This document shows, one piece after another, positions 13,449 to 24,678 of a stretch of 64,000 nt of DNA. This DNA is from Trichosphaerium sp. ATCC 40318 (taxonomy: Eukaryota > Discosea > Flabellinia > Trichosidae), in NCBI GenBank assembly GCA_038496445.1, contig JALMLS010000411.1, positions 1 through 64,000 on the forward strand, read 5' to 3'. The notes beneath the pieces are model-generated. The model was not told the DNA's origin, did not search any database, and was given only the letters and a program-made list of their open reading frames with translations. How positions within the stretch are numbered: the first letter of the stretch is position 1; each line of letters starts with the position of its first letter. A program made the position numbers and the translations under genes.

Positions 13449-15637
13449 ATGACCGACAGCGCGTCCCAATTCCTCACCTACGTAAATGCGAGCCCTTCTC
13501 CGTTCCACTGCGTGGATAAGACCGTAGAAATGCTCAAATCAAAAGGTTTTAATTACCTGTCAGAACTAGGTGCGCATGCCACTAGTCTACGAGACTTATA
13601 CCTGTAGATGATTGGCAGAACAAAATTGAGCCAGGAAAAAGTTATTACTTTACAAGAAACCAAAGCACTGTCGTTGCGTTTTCTGTGGGTAGCAAGTACG
13701 CGCAAACACGTATCTAAACACCATTTACTAATTTCAGGTACAAACCCGGCAACGGTTTCAACGTCATTGGAGCACACACTGGTACGTACAGCCGCGGCAC
13801 TTTTTACAATGATCAACTGACTTTATGGCACAGATTCTCCTTGCTTGAAGGTACAATTGCAAGTTTTACACGTAGACTCACTGGTTGACAGTTAAAACCA
13901 ATCTCAAAAATCGCCAAACAAGGATACCTACAAGGTAAAGAGCAAAAGCAATTTTGTGGTGTTAACGCTTGTTCAAGTTGGTGTTCAAACATACGGTGGC
14001 GGTTTATGGCATACATGGTTCGATAGAGATTTAACAGTAGCTGGACGTGTTGTTGTAAAAGATGGTGACAAATTCGCTTCAAAGCTTGTCCACGTAAAGA
14101 ACCCTATTCTCCGTGGTGCGCTCCACCTTTTTTCATCAAACCGTCATTTTTATTCTGTTAACCACGTTCTCGTAGTTCCAACTCTTGCAATTCACTTGGA
14201 TAGGTCAGTACGTGATGGTTTCAAGTTCAACGACGAAACTCACTTATTACCTGTGCTTGCCACGTATGTATCAACTGATAGTTAACGTGATGTGTTCTGT
14301 GCCGCTTCTCACTTTAATTTCTAGAACCTTAAACAAAGTCGAAGATGGACAACACCATTCAGAGTTAATGAGGTACAGTTAGATGTCTCCATATAGCTAT
14401 TCCATTACCTAAGTTTTCCTGTAGTATCCTCGCTACAGAGTTAAAGTGCAAAGGTAAATACTTGATGCCATACTCTTGTCAACAGAAAAGTTAACTTATT
14501 TGTGCCTTAGTGGAAGATATATTGGACATGGAACTGTGTCTGTGTGACACTGTAGACGCTTGCTTCGGTGGTGCTCGCAAGGAGTTTATTTTCTCTCCAC
14601 GTCTAGATAATCAAATGTCATGCTTTTGTGCTCTTGAAGGGCTACTTGCCGCCAACACCAAGGACTCTCTGGCTAATGAAGAAAGGGTACCTACCTTATA
14701 CAATGTGTTTACAATGCTTACTCGCCACTAATAGGTTCGTATGGTTGTTATGTTCGATAACGAGGTACGTTTTACACAGCACTACGAAGTGTAGAGTAGT
14801 CTTTCAGACCTGAATCAATTCCTAAGAGATATTCCTTTTAGGAAGTCGGATCTCGTTCAGCTTACGGTGCTATGGGCCCTTCACTTGAAGATGCTCTGTT
14901 ACGTTTGGAAGTAGCTCAAGGAGGATCCACATCTACTGTGCGTTGTCGTTATTAAAACCCGACAATAACCATAGCTTTGTTTTAGTTGAAGTTGAGTCTT
15001 AGACGCTCCATGCTCATTAGTGCTGACATGGCTCACGCAATTCACCCGAACTATGCTTCAAAGCACGAAGGTAATCACCGCCCTAAAATGCACGACGTAC
15101 GGTTTGCTTTTGTAGTACAAATAATGGGTTGATGCTCGTGTAGGGACTAGTCATTAAGTATAATGCAAATCAAAGGTATGCCACTACGGCAGAAACCGCC
15201 TTCTACCTGAAAGAACTTGCGCGCAAACACAACCTCCCTATACAAGAGTTTGTTGTTCGTAATGACTCTGCTTGTGGCAGCACTAGTACGTTACACTCAG
15301 TTTTGAAGCAAATTTGTAGTACACAACATAGAAACTAAAAGTGTGTGACCCTGTTTAAATGTGGCCGTCTTTACTCCAACAAAACTAACAATTGTTTTCT
15401 GTAGTTGGTCCTATCATCTCTTCGAGCACTGGTATTAGAACAATTGATGTTGGTATTGGTCAGTTGAGCATGCACAGCATAAGGCAAGACTAAATGAATG
15501 TTTCCCTCTTTTCGTTTATTATTAACTTACGAGTCAGAGAAATGTGCGGAAGAAAGGATGTAGCAAGCACCATATCACTCTTCACTGCGTTCTTCAACGA
15601 GTTTACCGCATTAGACGCCAAGCTACAAATTGACTAG
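13449..15637 (+). CDS. DNPEP: aspartyl aminopeptidase (peptidase family M18)
   Basis: Zinc aminopeptidase that removes N-terminal acidic residues, usually cytosolic or vacuolar. Start at 13449 ([20 protein letters not shown]) has the SPSPFH signature. In order: VIGAHT (first zinc ligand His), [20 protein letters not shown] (metal-binding Asp region), [75 protein letters not shown]-type and [11 protein letters not shown] blocks, [20 protein letters not shown] and SIREMC. The stop is at 15635-15637. The catalytic and zinc residues expected for M18 appear to be present. Around ten short introns, typically with GTACGT-type donors. Length fits the 450-500-residue family size. Confidence 0.92.
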
Positions 15638-15761
15638 AAGAGCGATCACGTTTAATTCTTAAAGTTCACGTGGGTTTGTATTGTTCTTGTTCTACATTGG
15701 GGTGACATTAATAAAAGGCTCTTCTTTGCGGATGGGGGACACTACTTAAAAACTGCAAATT

Positions 15762-18700
15762 GTGTTGTGCACAATCATGTACGCCCTAAACGGCAAAATA
15801 TTACGAGCAAGGCAGCTCATGCTAAACTTACACTTTCGTACAGCGGCATTGGTGCTCTGTTGCCTCGTTTCCGCTTCGGTGGGGTCAATATGCGGGTCAT
15901 CTGACCTTCAGAACGCCCGTTGTTATTTAACTGATAAAGAGAGAGTCGGTGATACCTTACTTACTGTTGGACAATTTACACCTCCTGCATTCTCCGGTAC
16001 ATGCACAGGGTTTATTATAAACCAACAATTTTTCATTACAACGCATCAGTGTGCTGAAGGGTATGAAAAGAATGTTCTAAAACCTAAAGCGTACTAATCC
16101 AACCGTCACTCTCTTCAGAGATAAAGCTGCAACGCTCACAGTCAACTTTCAAGCATTTCAAGACAGTACAGACTGCTCCGCTACAGAAAGAGTTGGGGAT
16201 TCTTCTTACAAAAATACGCCAAGGACGTTTACGGCAGAAGTACGCGATATCACGTGTAGTTTTTTTTTTTTTTCGCATTTTTTAGTTTTTGCTCTTTAAC
16301 TTAATTTTCCTTTAGCGCCTCTGTCAATCCTATTCTGCAGATTTCTCAGTGTACAAACTTGCAAGTGTACGTAATTCCAAGGGTTTTTTTTTGGTTCCGG
16401 TTTGTAGTTGTTGCATTTGTTGAAGTGGTTGTAGGTCGCAACATTTACAGGCGTATCCTATGCAGGGACCTATTACGGAAATCTCAATTTCCCTACGGAC
16501 ACGACAAAGACTGGCTCTGGAACATCCATCTACATCCCACAGGCACAATAGTTGATCTTAGCGTCAACACGTGCTAATTGAGTCATCAATAGTTTCAAAA
16601 TGATGTTGGCATGCAGATTGCAATTAACGAAGATACAAGCTCTGGAACCTGTACAATTATAGAAAGCAACGCGAATTCGTGTATTTCGGGTTCGGTGACA
16701 AATTTTGGTCACGTTTGTGATGTCATTGAGTATGTTTTTTTTCTTTCTTTTCTATTTTTATCAAAAAAACGAGTGGTATCGCTAACGTAATGAAGGGATG
16801 CAAGTGAAAGTGCAAACTTCGGTGGAGGTACGTATTTGGTAACTTCGTCTTTGTTTACACAAAGGCTCTAACATTTTGTTAAAGCACCTATTATTGCAAC
16901 AGGCACAACGGTAACACTTTTTCTGGAAACTTCAAACAACAATAAATATCTAATTACCTTTTTTTTGGTAGACTGTGCTTGGCATGCATCATTGCAATTC
17001 CGCAAATAGAGATGTTTGTTCATTTGATTCTAAAATCAGCTCGAGTACTGCCCTTGATTTCTCAAAGATTGCCATAGATGTACCGGTTTTTTTTGTCTTT
17101 GCTGAGCTGTTGATAACATTTTGTCATAGTTCTCAAGTTGTATGGCTGGCTGTGCAGACACAGCCCTTGATGGACTTACAGCGTGTGTTACAACTGGGAA
17201 AAAACGTCAAACTAGTGTTCGTGATATTAGTCAACGTTTGGCTCCCGTATGGACTCGTCCACCTGTTGGTTTTATTAGTCCAAGTACATTCTTTTATTCG
17301 CAATTTTAGCACTTATCCCTTTCTTTTCTTACTCCCTTCTAGACGCTGCCCAATGTTGTACTTTTAATTTTGCAAATATGCGTACTCTGGACTCTACAAG
17401 TATGATTATTCTTTTGTGTTCCTTTGTTTAACTTGAGTGATATTAGTATACAATCTCAGAGTCACTGGTCACTACATTTACGCCAGGACTACCGACACAG
17501 CAAACCAAGAAACTGTTTGTGCAAAAACGAATTCTCTTTCAAGAGGTATGTGTATCACGTGTTTTGTTATCTTTTTTTTCTCAAAGAAGTTGGTTCTCAT
17601 TTTTTTCCTTTCTCTCAGGTGTTATTCAGCTACTCGGAAGTTCGCTTATTGATGGAGATGACTTTGCTATTAGCGGATGTTGCGGAACGGTTACTGGGTT
17701 CTCAGCTAATAATGTAGACTTTGGACCAAAGTTTTTCCTGGACGCCTTTCAGCTGTTTGAAAACGGTGATGTGTTCCGTAGTGCAACAGGAGGGACATAT
17801 ACCAACCAAGTGGCACACTTTTCTAATGCTCCTGGAAACAATGGGTTTGTGACTGAACGCTCTATATTCCTCGACAAGGTACGAACGGCCCTCAACAGAT
17901 ACGAAAATACTTAACGTTAAACATCAGGCAGCAATTGAAGGATACTCTGTATTGACCTTCTTGGATACTTTTACAAATAACAACGCTCTTTCGATATCTA
18001 AAAGTATAGTTATTGATGCGTTGTTGGTAAACAATGTAGTCATTGGTGGCGAGGACTTTGGAACGCTCACATTGGTAGAAGCGTTCGGAGGATTTCCAGT
18101 ATCTGAGTATGACCTTCATATTTCCTCTCACAATTTTCGTTTAACTTGAGCTTTAGAGACAGCGAATGGCTCCTTTACTCAACACCACAAGGTAGAGGTT
18201 CCGTTGGTATCCTTACACACGGTCCTGGTGCCCAAAAACCTATAGCAATTGATCTAGAAACTATGTGCAGCCGTGGTGACTGTACGTGGCTTGTTTGTAT
18301 CCTGCTACAAAATCTGATTTCGTACTTTTAGACGAAAATGGCGTAAAATACACATGGGACATCAACTTGAGTCCTGGCCAAAGTGTAACACTCATGTACT
18401 TTGCTGTCGTCGATACAGCCGTTGAAGGAGTGCGGAGCAACAAATTTTATAAATCTATTAAGTCCTTATATTATCTTGTTTAGGGTGATGGCATTGTGCA
18501 GTCACTCGCCGAAATGGTAGCCGCTGGATCAGTGGCTGCTTGGTCTCATGTAAAACAAAATAACCTCAATGTCATCAATTTCCAGGCACCTTCACAAACG
18601 CCACCAACATTAATGACTTCCGGTATGCGACTGAGCGCTAAGTATACACCTAAATTTACTTGTGTTTTAGAGTTTGATTGTGGCCCAAATGTTCCAGAAC

Positions 18701-21700
18701 TGGACGGCTCCTTCGACATGGGTCCGGCCATTATACGGGGCGGTGACATGCAAGTAGACAGACAGGTATAAATGATCGTGATACCCTTTTAAAGTTTTTT
18801 AAAACTGTTCGTAGGTTACTTGGACAGGTTTGAATAGAATTGGTACATTCTCTGGTGCTCAATTTTCACTTGGACAGTTTGGTATCCCAAAATTCTCCGG
18901 TGGTTTTCGTCTTTTAGTAGGAGGTGTACGATACATCGCCTCCGCTGCTATGCCTACTATTAGTAACAACGGTCCGCTTCAAATACGCACCTTCCCTGCA
19001 GTGCGCATGCGTGGTCTTGATGTCTCCAGAAGAATCGTACTTAACACTGGACCAGCTTCATCGTGGGTGCGTTATCATCTATTGTAACTACAGATACAAG
19101 ACGAAACTCAAACACTTTTTAGTTGCGATACACTGAGATTTTCTCGAATCCTTCATCCACCAGCATAACCGTATTGGTTACAATCGCCACTACTGTAAGC
19201 AAGAACGAATTGGTTGTAGAAACCTCTTCAGGCAATGATAGATTAGGCATGAACGATGCATGGATAGTTACATCACAAGGTAATGTGAATGGATACTGAA
19301 GACGACAAACTAATGTTGTGGTTTTTTTAGATTTCTTCTCCAGTTTTCCTTTCACTGGTTGGACGTTCAGAGGCAGTACTGGGCCTCAACCTGTTCGTGC
19401 CCAATTTAGTAGTGTTTGCGGTGGGCCAGGAACTCTTCGTGAAATGGTTATCTCCTTCAGAGTTACTGTTCCACCTGGAGAGCGCCGTGCAATCATTCAC
19501 TTTGCTGACCCTCGCCTTACAAAAACAATGGCTGCACAAGACGCGTCAGCTACGGCTTTAATGGATATTACAGCGAGCCCTGATCAACTAAGGGGCATGG
19601 AAGACTTTGCTTCAGCTGAGATTTTCAATTTCGCAGCACCAGTGTCAGCAAAGAGATCTTTGGATGAACAAAACAGCGTGCACGTGCCAGCGGATCACAT
19701 GATAAAACCAGGTAATTTATCAGAAAAAAAAAACCATTCGGGAGTGTTTGATCTCACCACCTTTAGTGAGACCATATATTAATATCAAGGACACGAATCA
19801 AAAGCGTACGGTAAAGCCTGTCCTAGAGCAAGATGATGTCGAAATTCAAGTTGGTTATGTGTCAGCAGGATACGGATTCACAAGAACAGTCGCCGTGCGT
19901 GTCTCTTTTATTTTAACAAGAAAGCCAGCCAAGTGTTTGTAACGTATTGTTGGTAGGTTGCAATGCAAGTCGGTGATATCGTTGTATCTGTACGAGAGAC
20001 AGATGATGATCCTCCAAGGCTACAAATTATGTACGACGATGTAGAGTACAGACAAGGGCAACCCACACCTGGAGCAAGGATTACAGTTGCCAGAGAAGAA
20101 TATGGACGCGTTTTCATTACACTTGCTTTTGCTAGTGCGTTACAAAAATCATCTCTACACTATGCAATATTACTAATACTTCTCAATAGATGAGCGTGGT
20201 ATGAAGATAGATGCTGTACCAGGCGTTTACCTCAACTTTTGTCCAAAACTTACAAGTATGTGAACATCATACAACGAACGAAACAACCTAATTATAAAAT
20301 AGGTTTTGATGTGAGGAATATTGAAGGATTGATTGGTTTCTGGAATAACGACCCTTCTGACGACCTTAGATCATCCGATCGCGTCATCACTGACGCAACA
20401 GATCAACTTGGAATACTACAATTCGCTAATTCCTGTACGTTGGAGCTATGTATTTAACTCAAAATGTACTGACACGTGTTGCTACCTACAGGGCTTCTTC
20501 AGGGAGATGACTTTAATCTATTCACCTTGGACGACTTTACTACTGATGAATTCTTTGATCCAAACCACATGCCAAGCCACGGTGGTTTAGCTGACCTCAA
20601 GCGTACGTGTAACGACCGACTGCCAACAAAGTTCGCTCACCATACTTTTTAGAGAAAGTTGATCCACAACTTGTTCAGGAGGCCATACAAGCATGTGAAC
20701 AACTTGGTGTTGAGTTCCTTGAGCGTTACACTGGTGGTCAATATACGTTGATTATACCTGAGCCGGTATGACTTGTTTGTAAGACACGCATTGCGTTGTG
20801 ACTAACTTGATGCTGTAGAACGTTGCCAACACCCAATCCTACAAGGATGCCTGTGTACGCGATTTTATTTTGGCTGGTAACGATAGAGTACTTGAAGCAG
20901 AACCATACGGATCTCGTACGTCCTAATATCGATTTAAATGATAGTGCCGCAATCACTAACTTTTAAACACCCAGCTTGCACGACGAATTGTAACGGAAAT
21001 GGAAGATGTCTTGAGAACGGAACATGTATTTGTGCCGAAGGATACAGCGGCCCACTTTGCGATGTAGCAACAGGTTGTCCTAGAGACGATGAAGGCAACT
21101 TATGTTCCGAGAATGGACGTTGTAGTACTAACGGGCTATGCTCCTGTTACTATAGATACGAGGGTGAAGCTTGCGAAGGTGCCCAAAAAAGAACCAGTGT
21201 TAGTTCTCATTTTTTTCTTACTGTTTTCTTACAGACGAAACCGAGTGTGAACTCTTTAAAGATCCAACTACACCTCCACTAATTTCGTTGTCAGTCGACA
21301 CCATAACAGATACAGTTACAATTGAGGTGATAGTACCATTTGTACCTGGTCAAGTGTTCTTGATTGGATTCAGCCCATTCGATTCACGTACCCTCAAAAT
21401 TTAGTTTATTCTAAGGTGCACAAGCTTACAACATAATAGGAAGAAACGTAACACAACCACTACGATGTGAAAATTACAACGCAGACGTTTTTGACTCGAT
21501 TGAAGACGTACTACCATTTTTGCCGTTTGTTTTCTTTTTGATTTTTCAATATTAAACGATCAACTAATTATGGCTGCAGTACGAAGACTATTGGGATTTC
21601 CCTGTTGATGCTGAGGCACCTGAGGCCCTTGGCACTAGTAGATACCCAACACAACCTTCTCCTAACTTAGATTACTGGAGTATTGAAGCTGTAGATTGCG

Positions 21701-22064
21701 GTACTGTCAAGTGGACAGGTGTCTTTAATGTTTTAGATCTCGAAGAGTGTTTTGACTTTGATGGTATGACTACACTAGCTTCGTTTGAATCCATACCAAT
21801 AAACATATTTAGGCGCTCAGGCAATCATAAACCAGAATGGAAGAATTGCAGGCTCAATTTGTGTTAACAGGATGTAAGTGGCCGTTTTTTTGAGATTTTT
21901 TTTTCTTCGCGTTACATTATGCAATCAAAAACTGAAGGCTAATCTTTTTTGTTATCAGAGCTCCTGTCGATGAAACAGACCCTGAAGCTGGATTTATATG
22001 TGAACCAACTGAACTAGAATTCGATGAACCATTTGACGATGAAGATGAAGAAAACGATAACTAA
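15762..22064 (+). CDS. large secreted or surface protein with repeated beta domains, vWD-like module and two EGF-like repeats
   Basis: A signal peptide is seen as MLNLHFRTAALVLCCLVSASVG (Met near 15819; upstream Mets at 15762 and 15777 are possible). The N-terminal part has a trypsin-like look (SGTCTGFIINQQFFITTHQC) but no normal catalytic His-Cys order. From about 16.4 to 19.7 kb at least two to three units of one beta-sandwich type recur; two of them end DINLSPGQSVTLMYFAVVD and FRVTVPPGERRAIIHFADPR. Around 20.3-20.6 kb, GLIGFWNNDPSDDL with LFTLDDF resembles the vWD region of SUSD2/MUC4-type proteins. Two Cys-rich EGF-like repeats follow (CNGNGRCLENGTCICAEGY and CSENGRCSTNGLCSCYYRY, 20.97-21.18 kb). 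The tail is acidic (FDDEDEENDN), with a stop at 22062-22064. I see no C-terminal membrane span, so secretion is more likely than anchoring. About twenty introns. Role unknown; adhesion or cell coat is an inference from the domains. Confidence 0.75.
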
Positions 22065-22182
22065 ATGACCAAAAGGGGGTGTTCCGTTTTACCCCCATAA
22101 AAGATGTAGATTTATAAATAAATAGTATTATATAATGTTCATACTTTGTTTGATCTTGTGATGGGGACTGTGTTTATTGTTA

Positions 22183-24332
22183 TTAAATACAGCCTGTGCA
22201 GCTGGCAAACATATTATCTTTCGATTTTACTTGTGCAGTACAGTTACATCGACGTACTGCATCGACATTGCCTATATCCATGTAATTGTGTACAACCAAA
22301 AATTGAAGATTCTTTGCAAACTTTGTGGTTTCAGAAGCTTTTGATTTGTCTGTAAGATAATCCAAAATGTTAGGTATCTTCACGCCTGGCCTAGTGCTTT
22401 CTTTTATAATCTATCAAATTATGTCAGAAGTAGAGCTGGACATATCAGATTCGTACTTTCTTCAAAGAGCGGCTGGAAGCCCAGCCTATGCCGCTTTTTC
22501 TTAATTTTGGTAATACACTTTGCATCTTTTTGTAAAACTGTTCTCCATCGAATAACTGAGTTATTGGCATTGAGGAATGCGCTGAGGTATTTATAAGACA
22601 CGTTGTGACTCTATGATAACAATAAGTTTGCATTGGAGGAAGGGGAGGGGAGTACATACGCGCAATGTGGAGAAGGTCTGATCATGTATTTGCCATAACC
22701 CAACATGGAGATAAACGGCTCAAAAGCAGATAAAATAGTGACAGGCAAAAAATCCTGTGGTGTGATTGGGTGAAGTGCCTTTGTTTCTACAACGCATTCA
22801 TAAGGGAGACGAACATAAAAAATGAAGACTTACCACAAGATACTTGTGAGACCCACTCCAAACTGGTGTATAAATCCATACAGTCCTCATAGGTATTACC
22901 TAAAAGTGGTGTGAATTATGGATTGTGACAAATTTTAGATAACAAAAAAGATGAGAAAAGGGCACCTGGTTCGAGCTCTTCTATTGTATCTGTTGGTACT
23001 GATCTTTGTGAAACAACACCTAACGGATCACCATTTTCTTTTGCTTCCCTAGCTTTGATTTTCCTAAGTTTTATATCTTGTTTGACCTTGAGCTCTGCTT
23101 GTCTCTTTTTTATCACACTAAACAATAAACACCAATTTAAGAAAACGAAACAAAAAAGAAATCTAAATTCTGTTACCTTGCCCGCACTTTCTTTACTACA
23201 TCCTGTGGTGGTCTCTCCATTACGAACTCTATTAGCCTTACAAAACCATAGCATTGACGCAATGTATCCATGAGACGGGATATACTTGGATACGGAGGCT
23301 CAATGACGAGTGTTATAATCAGTTGTATCCCGTCAAACTCTCTCAGAGTTGCTAGAGTGCTGCTTATCTCTTCTTCGCATTGTCTTTCATCGCCCTTCCT
23401 CAAGTAATATCTAAAACATACACTTGTCAACTAACTACTTAATCACATGAAAGGCCAGTATTTGTACTTGATGTTTGGAAATATTCTAGGTTTCAAAAAT
23501 GCAGAGTCATCAAGATCAGCAATGGCAGCCATTCTCTCATGTGACAAGTCAATGAGGATTGGTATCCCTCTTAATATCTCGCTTATATACAAGATCTTGG
23601 TATTGAGGACTTGCATGTCTGTAGCCAGTTTGCCTATGAGTCTCAAAATGAACTAAATGACAAAAAGTGTTAGAAGAAAATGTGACAAAACTCGACTCAA
23701 AAATTAAGTTTAGGAGTTTAACGATTACCTTGTGCGTCTTTGGATACATTGCGAGCATGTCAGTGACTTGTTTGTGTATTTCCTCATCTGTGAGGAAGCT
23801 GCCCTTGTTGAAGAGTACTAGCTCCATAACAAGTGGTAATTTATCGTGTGTTGGCGCTTTTTTGGATGTAAATTGGGATAGCTCTTCAATATCGACTGGT
23901 TGATTCGCTACAGATTGGAAATGATTACTAAAAGCAAAAATAACAAGGCGTACATGTTGAAGGTGTTTTTAGTGAGTAACTGAGCAGCTATTAACGTCAG
24001 TGCGAAGTTTCTGTACGCATTTCGAAGTTACCTTTTTAAAAAACCCTGTATTTTTGCTTACAAGCACTCGTTGTGGTCCATGGCGCTCACAACTAGCTTA
24101 TATAAGCGTGGAATTCGAAGCATCGCTGATATACTTTCAGTCCGTTTAAAGTGACGTACGGTGTGATAATCCATATGCCGGCGCCAATTTGAACAACTTC
24201 GGCGTCTTTTAGAACAGCTCCTAGCAAAAAAATCAGATAGTGCCACTAATACGACCGCTCACCTCTGCTTTCAAGTAAAGCACACCGCGGACAAATGCTG
24301 CGAGTGTCGTATAGCTTCTGAGTTGCGCTCAT
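22183..24332 (-). CDS. uncharacterised protein related to a radical-SAM-annotated family, core cluster motif not seen
   Basis: Start at 24332 (MSATQKLYDTRSICPRC). A CPRC motif and, one exon later, CERHGPQRVL recall the Cys-x-x-Cys / Cys-x-x-His-Gly N-terminal domain found in some radical SAM enzymes. The middle reads LFNKGSFLTDEEIHKQVTDM, MYPKTHKFILRLIGKLATDM, LIDLSHERMAAIADLDDS, YYLRKGDERQCEEEISS, REFDGIQLIITLVIEPPYPS and RLIEFVMERPPQDVVKKVR. Then come DFLPVTILSAFEPFISMLGY, YMIRPSPHC and ITQLFDGEQFYKKM. The end is FLVVHNYMDIGNVDAVRRC and SCTGCI, with the stop at 22183. From recall this layout resembles bacterial proteins annotated as radical SAM. I could not find the CxxxCxxC cluster motif in any exon. 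Several introns; exon joins between 22.4 and 22.9 kb are the weakest. One gene is assumed, though two are possible. Confidence 0.5.
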
Positions 24333-24678
24333 AAATGTCAATTAATCATACGTATGACAGGAGTAATGCAAGGAGCGTAAAGTGTACTATACAATGCACT
24401 TTATTTAAATTGTCACTGAAGGTCATTGTCAAACTGGCTTAGTTGGTCCCACTCTTCAAACTCACTGCAGAGGAGCGCTCAGAGGCAACACAGTGATTAT
24501 TTAGCTTTTAACTACTGTAACTGAAAGTGCAATTCATTTAATAGCAGAACACCAAAATTTTTCGCGGTTCAAGTCTGCTCCTAATTCACTTTGATTGAAA
24601 TTTCTCGGCTTTTTATTTGGTCAACTTTTATTCGTTCATTCATTCAAAACAACTCTGTCGAACAAAGCAACTCTTCAA
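24333..24678. promoter_or_regulatory. divergent promoter region upstream of the FG-DEAD-box gene
   Basis: About 350 bases between two divergent start codons (24332 minus, 24679 plus). AT-rich, with no RNA gene and no ORF with family similarity that I can see. No CACGTG was noticed here, in contrast to several other promoters in the window. Confidence 0.3.

Noticed and set aside
15900-16300. An active trypsin-type protease at the start of the secreted protein
   Set aside because: The THQC stretch has the residues in the wrong order for the His box, and I found no GDSGGP-like Ser box or clear Asp site.
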